Assembly (NCBI RefSeq): GCF_022539665.2
Contig: NC_081333.1
Coordinates: 8,244,971-8,308,970 of the forward strand
Length of the DNA stretch: 64,000 nucleotides
From: Daphnia carinata
Taxonomy: Eukaryota; Arthropoda; Branchiopoda; Diplostraca; Daphniidae
Direction of reading: 5' to 3'
Shown here: positions 11,903 to 24,233 of the stretch, in pieces
Layout of the letters: each line of letters starts with the position of its first letter
Numbering within the stretch: position 1 is the first letter of the stretch
Translations under genes and position numbers: made by a program
The notes under the pieces: model-generated
What the model was told of the DNA's origin: nothing
Databases searched by the model: none
What the model saw: only the letters and a program-made list of their open reading frames with translations

Positions 11903-12466
11903 ATGGACAAACCTAACGTTCTTGCTCGTGTAAGTATATTGTGTTAATTTCTCATTCATGTAAAATTCACTTGCTAGATATTTATTGTGCGATCTTTTTC
12001 TTCGTTGAACAATTTAAATGTTAGAAGATCTTATTCTCGGTATCGAACTCGAAACACGTGATTGCTACATAAATCTCAATCCCGAAACGTTTGTAACAAG
12101 CAAATGCAATTTGTACACGCGTTTTATGTTTTTTTTTGTTAGTTAACGTGCAAGTTTAGAAACCCATAGAAAATTCATGTTTTTTTCTATTTTTTGCTTG
12201 ACAGGTCACAAAAGTTTTGGGCCGAACTGGTTCACAAGGCCAATGTACACAGGTATGGTCTGAGCTTTTTTCATAAGAATAATATGATAAAGTATTACAA
12301 TAATCTGATCATTTATTATTATTTCATCAATAATGTTCTATAGGTCAAGGTAGAATTTTTGGGAGAACCTAACAGATCCATCATCCGAAATGTAAAAGGC
12401 CCAGTTCGAGAGGGAGATATCCTCACCCTGCTGGAGTCTGAACGTGAAGCTAGAAGATTGCGCTAA
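11903..12466 (+). CDS. RPS28: 40S ribosomal protein S28 (eS28)
   Basis: Three exons (11903-11929, 12205-12252, 12344-12466) encode 65 aa, the standard length. The sequence is nearly identical to animal eS28 apart from one extra Asn early on: it holds [33 protein letters not shown] and the C-terminal [10 protein letters not shown]. It is a small-subunit protein at the mRNA exit/E site. The 5' region is pyrimidine-rich (about 11720-11880), as expected for a TOP-type ribosomal-protein promoter, though I cannot place the start site. A likely 3'-UTR intron runs from about 12485 to 12551 (GTGAG...CCAG). It is tail-to-tail with TGFBRAP1. Confidence 0.97.
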
Positions 12467-12758
12467 TCATTTGGTTATTTAGATGTGAGTGTTAATATTT
12501 TTAATGGTGGATTTCAGTTCATATTTTACATTTTTGTTCTGCTATTCCAGGTATTCGTAGGAGTAATACTATTGCTTCTGTGAAATGAATACAATTGATG
12601 ACTCCAACCATTGTCTTTTCATTTCAGGTTAGTTAGGTCCAATATATTAAGGATTCTGAAAGATAGTAGGATGTGGGAAGAAATAATCTTAGAAAGATAG
12701 AATACTATTTAACACTTTCTTTTTTCAGTCGAACAACAGCACCAAAATAACTACAAAT

Positions 12759-15700
12759 TTAAGCATTAGATTGAATATTTAATTTAAACAAATGCCCTGT
12801 TAGAGGACATATTTGTCTGTTAGATGCACATTTAGCATGTGTCAGTACTCCATTAGGATAGCGAACAAATCCATCGGTAGCTACAAAATTTTTTTTGCAA
12901 ACGCAACAGTAGCTTGAATTCCGAATAGAGAACGTTTCGGTTTTTAATCTAATCAATTCATACTTGTTCGAGAGGTTGTCAATTTCCTGCAGGCCCTTCT
13001 CAACCTGCAAATGTAAGAGAAGGAAATATTTAATGTAACATTTGCCGTATAATTTGTCTTTTCGACCTTACCAATTTCATTCTCCTTTCATGTAACGCCT
13101 CGCGAACTGCAAAATTGACAAATGGTGCAATTGCGTTGAGTCTGGTACTGTCGGGAAGACAAAGTAGGGCTGAAGAAACGTCAAACTGATGTGAACGGCG
13201 GCGCAACAAATCTACCACACGGTCAAACATATGATTATGGGCTTCGGTGACGCACGCTGTCAGCAGAGCATTCCAGGCATTCGGATTGTCTATGCAAGCA
13301 CAATATTCTTCGGCAGCATCAAAATCCTAATAAGGGGAAAATGTCAGGTAACATTTACTTGTCAAATATTAATTCCATTAAATTACCTGAAGAAGATTTA
13401 TAAATGTATTGATGGCAGCACTATGTTGTCCGAGTCTCCCACAAACAATTGCGTGTTCGTGTGGAAAGCAAGGCGTGTTAAGAATCTCCAACAACTTTGT
13501 TAATTCTAGTTTTTGAGAAGTCCGAAGTAGGCTTCTTAGTTTGTTGGTTGTCATTCGATGTGAAGGGCTATTACGGTTCAAACCAGAGCAACTAATGTCG
13601 TCTATATACATCAGAGCTAACTGCGTATGAACCGATTCCTCATCATTTTTCTTGTCAACTAAAAACTCGAGGAAAATGCGCAAGCTTCTAGGATAGTTTC
13701 GTAAATAATCGATTACGGCGCGAGGCATAACACATGCCAACTTTTCTGAGGTAAATATTTTTGCGCCAAGTTCCTCATCTCGTTTCAAAATCTCTCCACT
13801 GAATCGCCAAATAAGAGAAATATCCCCACATCTAGGAAAAATTTTGAAGTTATCGAAATTTATCGTGGATTATTGTAAAAGTATACTGCTACTTCATCAG
13901 TTGTTCGGCCACATGAGAATATCCGACAAAGTGGGAGTCTTCAATATCGGATTTGATTAGTCGATCCCAAATGCAAAAGGCTTCTTCCCATTTTTGTCTA
14001 GTGGCATAATAGGTTGCTAAGCAATGGAAGTGCCCGTAACTTTTCAAGAAGTCACATGTTTCATTCGGCTCAGCATAGCAGTCTACCATGAAATTGAGTA
14101 ATTCCATTCCTTCCTGGTCATTCTTTACTAAGTACTTCAAAAGAGCCATATCGACAGCCTACCCACAATATTTCCGCCGAGATATAAAAAATTTTCCTAC
14201 GATAAATGACAAAAATAACGTACCGCTTTCTGGTCAGTAGTTAAGTTCTTAATTCTCCAACGCCGAAGAAAATCGACAAAAAAAAACGACGCATTTCTTC
14301 GGATATCTTCTTCAGAAAAAAATTGATTATGATACAAGTTGATAACCTAAGTAATTGAATTAGTGTAACATTTAAAAAAAAGGTGATAACTGAATACCTC
14401 GCGAGGATCAATATTGCATGTTTCGAACATTTCCATTGCATCTGAAAATCGGGCAGAAGCAAATCGTTGTAATGCTACCTTTTTTTCAAGATCTATGAGC
14501 ATGCGCTGATGTTGTTCTCTTTCTTTGGAAGAGATATGGGCATTTTTTGCCAGTTCAAGGGCCTCCTCGATCCGATTTTCAACGAGTAATTTCTCGACCT
14601 GTATCTCCCAAGATATAGGAACTAAGGCGAACAGGTCAATCTGTGTTGATGCGAAGACTTGTCCATCTCCGTTGATGATGGAGCGAACGTTGTCAATAGC
14701 AATGGTTTGTTTACATTGCTGATCGATGATACTATACCAAATGACATTAAATTTGTTTCTTTAGAATACAAGAATTATGTCTCAATCAACACCTGTAAAA
14801 ATCTATGCCTTGTCCACACACTGCGATAACGTATGGGTGGTGGAAAGCTAACGCAGAGATTGGTCTCGAGAAATTAATAGGCGGTTTATCTGAAAATCCT
14901 TGAGACAAAACAAAGACTCCCAATCCACCTGGCCCGTTCAATAAAAATTCTCCCTTGTAGATGTATGAAAAGAATTAAATTTTAATAAGAAAAATAAAGG
15001 AAAAATTAGACAAAAGCAACAAATATACCTTTGATACTCTGTGAATAAGAGGAGGATGTTGTGGATCTATGTCAAACAGCTGTTGAAAATCCCCAGAAAG
15101 AATATCCAGCATGCAATATTTAAAGCCCATAGCAAAGCAAATATGAGCTCCATCCATAACCAATGTTGAAGGTGTTAGACTTGTAGAAACTTCTTTGACC
15201 AATTTGACATCCTCATTATTTAGATGAAGAAAGAGAACTTTTTTCTTGGATCCTGCACAAATCTCTATTGTAAATGGATCTTCACTGAGTGGGTTTTCAT
15301 TAAGATGGAAACAAGTGACAAATTTAAACTTCAGGGTTCTGACTAGTGATAAGGTTTCCAAATCAAGAATTGTCAAAGTTTCATTAGAAAGTATAAGCAA
15401 CTGATTCAGTGCTGATATTGCTTTCATTTGTGTTATAGGACTATTGCTGGAATAGCAATTAATGGCTTTTGTGATTATCACTGTCTGTTCAGCTATTAGA
15501 CAGGATTTCTTGAAGCAACACCTCAGTAAACGTCTATGTTAGAGAAAGCAAATCCAGATTTTGAATTATGGTGCACAATTTACAGATGATTATATAGTTG
15601 CTTTACCCTTCCTTGCATCCTAGATACAAGAAATCCCCGCATATTTCTAGACAGGTTATCTAAATTGATTTTTCAAATTGTGATTATTCATTTTTTTCAT

Positions 15701-15813
15701 ATCAATATAAAATCAATTACGTAAAGACTTACACTAGTTGCAGATGAGGACGCTTCAATGAGAAAACTTGGCAAATTTCCAGCAAATATTATATCAAACG
15801 CCTGTATACTCAT
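12759..15813 (-). CDS. TGFBRAP1: TGF-beta receptor-associated protein 1 homologue (CORVET subunit, Vps3-like)
   Basis: Ten exons (15813-15733, 15659-15607, 15533-15029, 14953-14793, 14731-14398, 14346-14224, 14158-13893, 13831-13387, 13326-13072, 13004-12759) close in phase on 822 aa; the human protein is about 860. It starts MSIQAFD and has an N-terminal CNH domain (HLNENPLSEDPF, VKLVKEVST, LNGPGGLGVF), then Vps39-1 type alpha-solenoid, and a C-terminal Vps39-2 zinc-finger-like end (YCCVCKKNF... FVRYPNG). Family members tether early endosomes through Rab5 as part of CORVET. The start at 15813 matches the family N-terminus and follows an upstream in-frame stop. Blocks line up along the whole family length, so I distinguish it from the HOPS paralogue VPS39 with good confidence. 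Confidence 0.93.
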
Positions 15814-16099
15814 TTCAAGGTTTACCACACTTTTGACAACCAGGTCCTCCTACTAATAAGTAATAACTAAAAAATTTTGGAATGGCAGACGGCTGTAAAA
15901 ATGAAAACATTTACATTTAATCGATACCGCAAGAAATCGATGAAAAGCGAAAACGATAGATTTAGGTTACAGTTCAAATTTCGACCATTCCCTATTCCGT
16001 GTTAAAGTTCGTTCTAGGCATTTGCAAGTTGAAAATAATAGCCTTTCATATAATATTAAAGTTTAAGTTATTGTTAGAATCAATTTTTCGTGTCATCAG

Positions 16100-16259
16100 T
16101 GATCGTATGTGGATCGCGCACCAGTGTTTAGTACAGTGTATGGCGACTACCAATAGCTACGAAATGGCGGTTTGCAACCGCCAATGTGTGCACCGCTATT
16201 ACCAAAGGATTAATATCGTACAGCATGTACAAGAATACCTGGAAATTCATTGCCGTTGA
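16100..16259 (+). CDS. Small Tim-like twin-CX3C exon (5' end unresolved)
   Basis: After an acceptor at 16099, a short frame ends at TGA 16257-16259. It holds CLVQC, 11 residues, then CNRQC: the CX3C-X11-CX3C pattern of the mitochondrial intermembrane-space chaperones Tim8/9/10/13. The DRM before and VHRYYQRINIVQHVQEYL after resemble the flanks of Tim9/Tim10b. The only internal ATG is at 16108, giving 50 aa, short for a small Tim (80-100). A preceding exon is likely: a frame ending near 16034 (LKFVLGIC) would join in phase but lacks an ATG. The 295-bp gap to the TGFBRAP1 start would serve as a bidirectional promoter. It could also be the remains of a duplicated Tim gene. Confidence 0.5.
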
Positions 16260-16296
16260 ACAGCTGAAACTTCCTTTTCATGCGGATTAGAATATC

Positions 16297-17201
16297 ATGA
16301 AGAATTCCTATCTAGTGATCACATTGGTGACTGTTCTTTTCGTTGATGGTTGGTGGACTGGACTTCTTAAATGGCTCCTAGTCGGCACGGTTTCGAGCAA
16401 AATCATTGGTGCTGCTTTCAACACTCTTGTTGATATTTGCGCTTATCACCCAGACATTTGGGAGTCATCTGCTTATCTGCTTTCGTTACCTCGAAATTCA
16501 GAATTGAAATTTGATTGCCCACCAGGTAAAACACATAATGCCTGTTCCCTCAGGCATCCATAAGTAATTGATTATATGCATAAAAATTTACATTTTTATC
16601 ACTTCCTACCAATTTCCAGGATTTATCCCCGCCGCGAACCAAAGCCATTTCCCAACTAGCAATGGCTGCGGCGCTGAAGGACTTAAAGTAAAGTATCCTA
16701 ATAAAATCACAGCACATCTTGAAGGCAAAATTATTTATAAATATCAGTATCCATATGTTTTATTAATGAAAGATAGAATCAAAATATCTCCCGCATAATG
16801 ATCAAGAAGATTGCTGTAACGCCCATGACGTTTGCTATGATAAATGTCATGCGATTTCGACAATCGCAATAAGCCTGCATCGAATTGGCTGTGACCAGAA
16901 GTTTAAAGACTGCCTGACAAAAATTTGTGCACTCAAAAGTTGGCAGCTATATTTTCTTTGCCCATTCCAGATTTTGCTTACAACAAAATTCTGGAAAGAG
17001 AACTGCGAGGAACCGTCACGTTACGATAATGAGAAAAGTTAGTCAGTAATGAGAAATGAAATATTTGTCAAAATAAATATCATTTTTTTGTTTCTAGAAT
17101 GCAAAGCATCTGCTAAAGTTCTGTATGAATCTGTTAATCGTTGGGGACATGACGCTTATGTCAAGGCTCAGTCCATAGCTTGCGTCTGTATTCCAGTTTG
17201 A
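16297..17201 (+). CDS. Group XII secretory phospholipase A2
   Basis: Four exons (16297-16525, 16620-16687, 16773-17037, 17098-17201) give 221 aa. The first 18 residues (MKNSYLVITLVTVLFVDG) form a signal peptide. The catalytic block reads CCNAHDVCYDKC with the His-Asp pair of secreted PLA2, and a Ca2+-loop-like NGCGAEG lies upstream. The Cys spacing after the active site (CDQKFKDCLTKIC) matches PLA2G12A/B rather than venom or pancreatic groups. Family PLA2s cleave the sn-2 acyl bond of phospholipids; group XII has unusual Ca2+ binding, and some members are inactive. Here the His is retained, so activity is possible. The start lies only 37 bp after the Tim-like stop. Confidence 0.88.
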
Positions 17202-18084
17202 CGAAACTTTATAGACCAACAACAAATATCGTTGGAATAATTTACTTACATCATAATCTTGTCGCATTTATTTACAGCATGGAATTTAGACAAGTGGCAC
17301 ATTTTCAAAAATAATAAACTGTTAATGACTATATTGTTGCCTTACTTACTTAGCTGCTATGCAAAACTATGGCAGCACGGCGCATATCACATTGGGGCGA
17401 TCAATAACAAAGCAATATGCAGCACTAGGCTCGACCAAACGCTGGCGCATCGATACAGGGTGTTGCACTAGCTAAAGTAGACGGGCGTAAGATACAAAAT
17501 CGAAGAAGCTAGCCTTGTATCAGTTTTCCTATTGTATTTCCTCTTTCTTCGATCCACGACCATAGCTGCAATTTGGTTACGAATCGTTAGTTAACGCATC
17601 CACGTCTTATGGATGGCAGCTTAATTGCCGGAAGTCCGCTCGGCTTGAAAATATCAAGTGCATCGGCCTCCAGCTGCTCGCTTTGCACCCCTTTGGTCGT
17701 TTCATTTCACTTGCCATAGTTGTATTCAGTTGCAGAGTGCAGTGTTGATCATCACAGACATAGAAATTTATCTTTTGTTACTTATTCAGTTATTGACAGG
17801 AAGCAAATAAAACAGACAATACTTATCAAAGTGAAAATATCTTGCAGTTGATTTGTCACTCGTTTGCCATTGGTCTTGGACTCGTAGCTGTTGGCCCTAT
17901 CCCCTTCGCCCATTTTCTTGCCTTTTGTGATCGGCTGTAGTAGCTAGAAGAGGCTTAAGCCCTGCCCTTAAGTTGGAGTCTTTTGGGGTGCTGAAGAATT
18001 GTGAAAGAGTCGGAAATTGACGTGAGAAAAAGTGTTCGTACTATTTAACTCTCGATATTTTAAGTTATTAAAAGCTGTGTAATC
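17202..18084. other. Spacer and probable kinesin 5' UTR
   Basis: No coding frame is convincing. The last 400 bp before the kinesin ATG probably hold its promoter and 5' UTR. I cannot locate a transcription start from sequence alone. Confidence 0.5.
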
Positions 18085-21000
18085 ATGTCAGCCGAAAGAG
18101 AAGCACCGGGAGAAGATAGTATTCGTGTTGTGTGTCGTTTTCGACCTCTAAACGACGCCGAAGAGAGAGCTGGGTCGAAATTTATCGTCAAGTTTCCACC
18201 CGGCAATGACGACCAGTGTATTAACTTGGGGGTAAGAAATTGCACAGCTCGTGTTAATATTGTAATTTCATCCAGATGAATTTTAATCTTTTGTCATTTA
18301 CAGGGGAAAGTTTATATGTTTGATAAAGTATTCAAGCCTAATGCCAGTCAGGAGAAAGTATACAATGAAGCCGCTAAAAGTATTGTTAAAGGTAATTCAT
18401 TGTAACTGTTTTATAGTTAAGTTTGTTACTAAAAAAGTTCTGTTTCCTGATTAGATGTTCTTATGGGCTACAATGGAACCATATTTGCCTATGGACAGAC
18501 TTCTTCTGGAAAAACCCATACAATGGAAGGTGTTATGGGAGACCCCCATCTACAGGGCATCATCCCTCGAATTGTCAATGATATTTTCAACCACATTTAT
18601 GCCATGGAAGAGAATTTAGAGTTCCACATTAAAGTTTCTTATTTTGAAATCTACATGGACAAAATCAGAGATCTTCTTGACGGTACAATTTTTTTTTATT
18701 TATTTTTTTTTGTTTACCTTATAGTTTATTTGTAAAGCAACTAACTTTTAATTAAATTACAGTTTCGAAAGTCAATCTTAGTGTACATGAAGACAAAAAT
18801 CGTATCCCATATGTGAAAGGTGTAACAGAAAGATTCGTTACAAGTCCGGAAGAGGTGTTTGAGGTGATTGAGGAAGGCAAAGCCAATCGACACATTGCCG
18901 TTACAAGTAATAGTTCCTCATAAAGAACAAGACGTAAGCACAGTTGTTCACGACCAATTCTTTTTGTTACAGATATGAATGAGCATTCTTCCCGAAGTCA
19001 TTCAGTTTTTCTTATCAATGTGAAACAAGAGAACTTGGAAAATCAAAAAAAACTTTCAGGCAAACTTTATCTTGTCGATCTAGCTGGAAGTGAAAAAGTA
19101 AGAAAAAAAAATAAGAAAAATAAGAAAAATTTGGCACTCTGGGTGAAATTCAACGACCATACGCTTCTTTTCCAGGTTAGTAAAACAGGTGCTGAAGGAA
19201 CTGTCTTGGATGAGGCGAAAAACATCAATAAATCTTTGTCAGCATTGGGAAATGTAATCTCTGCACTTGCCGATGGAAACAAATCCCATATTCCCTATCG
19301 TGATTCAAAATTAACACGAATTCTGCAAGAGTCATTGGGTGGTAACGCTAGAACGACAATTGTTACTTGCTGTTCGCCAGCATCTTTCAACGAATCCGAA
19401 ACAAAGTCTACCTTAGATTTCGGCCGAAGGTATGAGGCATTTTCCTGTTGCACTTCTTGGAATTATTTATCTATTTATGTTTGTGAGCAGAGCAAAAACA
19501 ATCAAAAACGCTGTCACTGTCAACGAAGAACTTACCGCCGAAGAGTGGAAGAGGCGGTATGAAAAAGAAAAGGAGAAGGCTCAACGCTATAAAACGAAAC
19601 TTGAAATAGCAGAAGCTGAACTCAACCGTTGGAGGTCTGGGGAATCTGTCGGTCAGGAGGAGCAGGTAGGGAAACGTTCGGTTACAATAGTCTGAACCAG
19701 AATTGCTCATATGTGATTCTGTTAAATTCAGATCAATCTGCGAGATGCAATGGATGTATCTACTATCAGCGTTGACTTAACGCCTGTGGCCCCGGTTGCT
19801 CCCGTACTGCCACCAGTTGTTGCCGCACCCACCGTCCGTGCTGATTGGGATTCTGAACGTGAACGGTTGTATCAGCAGTTGGACGATAAGGTTTGTTTGT
19901 TACATGGTTTTGGTGATTTGGGATTTTCAAAATATTTATTTAATTTTTAGGATGAAGAAATCAATCAACAAAGTCAGTTGGTTGAGAAGCTCAAAGAACA
20001 AATGATGGAACAGGAAGAACTGATTGGTGCTACCCGACGAGATTATGAATCGCTTCAACAAGAAATGAACCGTATCCAGGCTGAAAACGAATCGGCGAAA
20101 GAAGAAGTCAAGGAAGTCTTGCAGGTATGTTAACATATTTTTTTCACATCAGTACATTACAAGACGTTCCATATTATTATAGGCTCTGGAAGAACTAGCC
20201 GTAAACTATGATCAGAAATCTCAAGAAGTGGAAGCTAAAAACCGGGACAATGAAACAATAAATGAAGAATTATCTCAACGTCAAAGCCAGCTAAACAGCA
20301 CCCTGTCAGAGTTAGCACAGGTTCGAACCATAGTTCAGTTCTGAATTGCAGTAATAGGAATTATTATTTTTTTTTTTAGGTGAAAGACACTGCCGCACAT
20401 CAACGCCGGAAACTAAATGACTTATTGACTAGCTTATTTAAAGACTTGAACGAGATGGGTGTAGCCTTTGGAGCAGATTTGAAATCCTCATTACAACCCT
20501 TTGATTCAAATAGCGGCAAATCAGAGGAGGAATTCACGATGGCTCGAATATATGTATCCAAAATGAAGTCAGAAGTGAAAAATTTAGTACAACGATGCCA
20601 GACATTGGAGTCTTCGCAAAGTGAGTGTTCTAAAAAGATGGACGAATCAGAGCGTGAACTAGTGGACTTGCGTCTCTTGATAAGCCAACACGAAGCAAAA
20701 ATGAAGGCTCTCCAGGAGAATATGAAGGTGAATTCGACAGTTCTTGTATTTATCAGAAGGAATGTAAACCTACTTCTTACGTTTAGGAAGTGGAAAACAA
20801 AAAACGTCAGCTCGAAGAGGCGGTGGATTCCTTAAACGAAGAATGCGCCAAACTTAAGGCAGCTGAACAAATGCAAGCCGTATCTACCATCGATAAAGCA
20901 GCTGAACAGGAACAAGCTCTTTTGATCAAGGGCGCACTTGAGCAACAACTTGATCAACATAGGGAAGCTCATCAGAAACAAGTAAATCCGGTCTTTGAAA

Positions 21001-21940
21001 TATTTTCTCATTCATCTAAAATATCACTTTTCATGATTCATCTTTTAAGGTCGCAATGTTGCGTGATGAGATTACAGACAAGCAGACGGTCATTGAAGAC
21101 TTGCGTGATTCCAAACGAGAGCTGACCCTTATCCATGAGCAACTCGTCCGTGACCACGAACGTCTAAAACAAGAAGAAGCGGACAAGAGTCACAAACTTC
21201 ACGAACTTCTCGGTGCAAACGAACGTCGCGAACAAGCCAGACAAGATTTGAAGGTAAGATTTAACTTTTTTCGTTGGGGATAGAAGGAAGAAAACTTTGA
21301 CGATAAAATTTTTTTTCATAGGGCTTGGAAGAGACAGTTGCAAAGGAGCTTCAAACATTACACAATTTGCGCAAGCTTTTTGTTCAAGATCTTCAGTCTC
21401 GCGTCAAGAAGTCATTAAGCGGCGAGGAACCAGAAGATGGCGGTGGCTCTCTAGCTCAGAAACAAAAGATCAGCTTCTTGGAAAACAACCTTGACCAATT
21501 GACTAAAGTCCATAAGCAACTGGTAAGTGACTTTAATATAGAATTTCGAAATCATATTGCCCTTTTATTGTACACGTTCGATTATAATGCTGTTTCAGGT
21601 TCGAGATAATGCTGATTTGCGCTGTGAACTTCCCAAACTTGAAAAACGCCTTCGGGCGACAATGGAAAGAGTGAAGGTTTTGGAAGCTGCTCTTAAAGAA
21701 GCTAAGGAAGGTGCTATGCGTGATAGAAAGCGCTATCAGTATGAGGTGGATCGTATTAAGGAAGCGGTCCGACAGAAAAACTTGGCACGCCGAGGCCATG
21801 CGGCTCAAATTGCAAAACCCATCCGTGCCGGTCAGCATCCTCACCAGGCCACTAACACCCCCACTGCAATCGTTACACCATCGATGGCTGTCCCTAAACG
21901 CATTCTAAGTGCCGGAGCTCAACAGAGAATTGATAGCTAA
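18085..21940 (+). CDS. Khc: Kinesin-1 heavy chain
   Basis: Fifteen exons give 973 aa, matching arthropod KHC length: 18085-18231, 18304-18391, 18455-18682, 18763-18906, 18973-19097, 19176-19429, 19491-19665, 19732-19890, 19951-20124, 20183-20320, 20380-20727, 20787-20981, 21050-21253, 21322-21522, 21599-21940. The motor domain shows the P-loop GQTSSGKT, switch [12 protein letters not shown], switch [11 protein letters not shown] and [20 protein letters not shown] neck linker ([21 protein letters not shown]) leads into a long coiled coil with KLC- and cargo-binding sections. The tail retains the autoinhibitory QIAKPIR motif. The protein is the plus-end microtubule motor for vesicles, mRNPs and mitochondria. 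All phases close. Confidence 0.97.
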
Positions 21941-23089
21941 ACAATTGTTTTACATGTTTTGATAAGCAGCCTCAAACGCATCCTCGTAATTGATTTCCAT
22001 CCTTCACCGTGGTAAAAGGTATTTGGTAAATCGTCGGTGCGGTTCAGTCTTCAGGAAGCCGCAGCGTCACGAACGTTCCTTCAAAAGAATGTTTCCGCCT
22101 ATATTTAATGCACGCACTTTTGGGGCCATTGCTTTTCTATTTCAAGGAATCACAGCGAACACTGCACGGCACTTGAAAATGGGCAATCCCTAAATTACAA
22201 TAGCTAGAAATATCCAGTGATCCTTTACTACGCAGATATCCCCACTACAGTATGACATTCGGCTGGTATTTCTTGTTGATTTATTCCGGTTCAAGTTCCG
22301 TTATTCAAGCTCTTCAGTCGTATTGGGACAGCAATATTTCTTTTCCCCATTTCTCACTTTTCACGGTCAATACCAAAGAAAACCGGGAAAAACAATTATA
22401 TTACCGCTGATTTCAAGAAAAATGGCCTATTTGATTTTTCCTGCACCCTTATTTTCGTTTGTACTTGACGATCTATCTTTTACGGGATTTTTCCCAATGT
22501 ATGCTACGTATTCCTTCCGACATCTAGGTTTAATTTGCAGTAATTATGGAAAAAGGTAAGTCACTCGTACGAAAGGGGTTACACTACAGCAACTGAATAA
22601 TTGTGGGAAATTTTACAATTTCTTTTATGACCCCTGAACCTTTTTTCACCCCTGAACCTTCCACCAACTTGATTTGTTCACTAGGATCTTGGCGTATTTT
22701 TTCTTGATTGCTCCTCGATTCAAATACCTTTTAATTCTGGTTTCACCTGTGTTGTCATTGAATTCGCCTTTGGTGTAAATAGAATTTTGCTTGGCTCGAT
22801 GAAAGAGCTGCTGTTATTATTTATAGTCATTATTAATATTTAGGGAAATCAGAAGATGAGGTAAAAACGTTATTAGATATTCGTATTTTGGTGTCTAAGC
22901 AGAATTTTACCACAAAATTAATAAATTGGCTTACATGAGATGGGAGCTTAGCAACTTTTTACAGAATGTACGGACTACGAACTGCTTTGGAAACGTTGCT
23001 GTTGCCAATTGACGTATAAACCTAGTTCCCCAGAATTTTTCAGTAAATTAAGACCCTTTAACTAATATTCGAATTATCGCGGAATTACT
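21941..23089. other. Kinesin 3' region and spacer
   Basis: No gene is supported. The first few hundred bases are probably kinesin 3' UTR. A short tandem echo 'acccctgaacctt' occurs twice at about 22629-22661. Confidence 0.5.
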
Positions 23090-24233
23090 TTAAAGCGTTT
23101 CTTTCTCGTCGGCTTTAGGCGATTTGATGAGGGCTTTTCGAGCGAAACGCGGTACAACAAAAGCTGCTGAATGCATTTCTGAAGAGTAATATCGTAGTTG
23201 CATTTTTTCACACTCGGTTTCAGACAATTGGTGAATGGGATTCCGAAACTGTGTCGCCTTAAAAACAAAAAAATGGAATTTAGAACATCTGCTATGAACA
23301 GCACTGCAATTGTAGGTATACTTGGTTACTTACAGGATTTGTACTGCATAAAATGAATCCTATTTGACCTCCAGGATATGTTGGTATACATGTATAGGCA
23401 TAATCCACCACAGGAAACAATTCAGTGCAGCTTTTTAGAAGAGGAGAAATCAGATGACTATGAAACCAAGCATTTTCCCCTTGAGAGCACACAATGCCAC
23501 CTGGCCTTAATGCTTGACGTACAAGTTGGAAATAACTCTCTTGAAACAAAGAAGCAGCTGGTCCTACAAACCAGAAAGGCCTTCTATAAAAAGCAGAACT
23601 TTAAAACAGTTTTTGTGTTTTACCAATTGGGTCTGATGAATCAGTGATGATAACATCAAATTCAGCAGGGTGATTCTTAATAAATTCAAATCCATCTCCT
23701 ATATGAAGTGTTAGTTTGGGATCATCAAATCCTTTGGCCATGAAAGGGAGAAATTTCTTTGAGACTTCAACAACTCTTTCATCTATTTCACATTGTACAA
23801 CAGATTGTACAAGTGGATGTTTGACTAGCTCGCGTGCTACTCCTCCATCACCTCCACCCACAATCAAGACCTACAAGAAACCAAATAATGTTATTTTGAA
23901 TCTTACACAATTATTAAAACTATGATTACCTTTTGGGGATTGGGGTGGCAGGATATCGGCAAAAAAGATATCATTTCTTGGTAAGAAAATTCATCTAGTT
24001 CAGTACATTGAATCACACCATCTAAAATTAGTACAGTGCCGTAGGTTTTCCTGGGGAAAAACATTTAATATAGTTTTCCAATTTGTAAGAAAATAAACCT
24101 ACGATTTAAGGACAAGGATATCTTGAAATTCAGATTTTTCTTGATGAAGAATTTCATCTACTTCCAAAGAAATACATTGACCAGGCCACATGGGGCTCAA
24201 TTCACTAAACCAACCACTCTTCAGGAAATCCAT
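23090..24233 (-). CDS. SRM: Spermidine synthase
   Basis: Five exons (24233-24103, 24050-23930, 23870-23624, 23563-23334, 23257-23090) give 298 aa; the human enzyme has 302. The N-terminal beta domain begins [15 protein letters not shown]; the Rossmann domain carries [10 protein letters not shown], the decarboxylated-SAM site [15 protein letters not shown], the aminopropyl-transfer loop DSSDPIGPA, and [15 protein letters not shown] near the C-terminus. It transfers an aminopropyl group from decarboxylated S-adenosylmethionine to putrescine in the cytosol. The YPGGQIGF block fits spermidine rather than spermine synthase, and there is no N-terminal extension as in SMS. It converges on kinesin. 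Confidence 0.95.
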
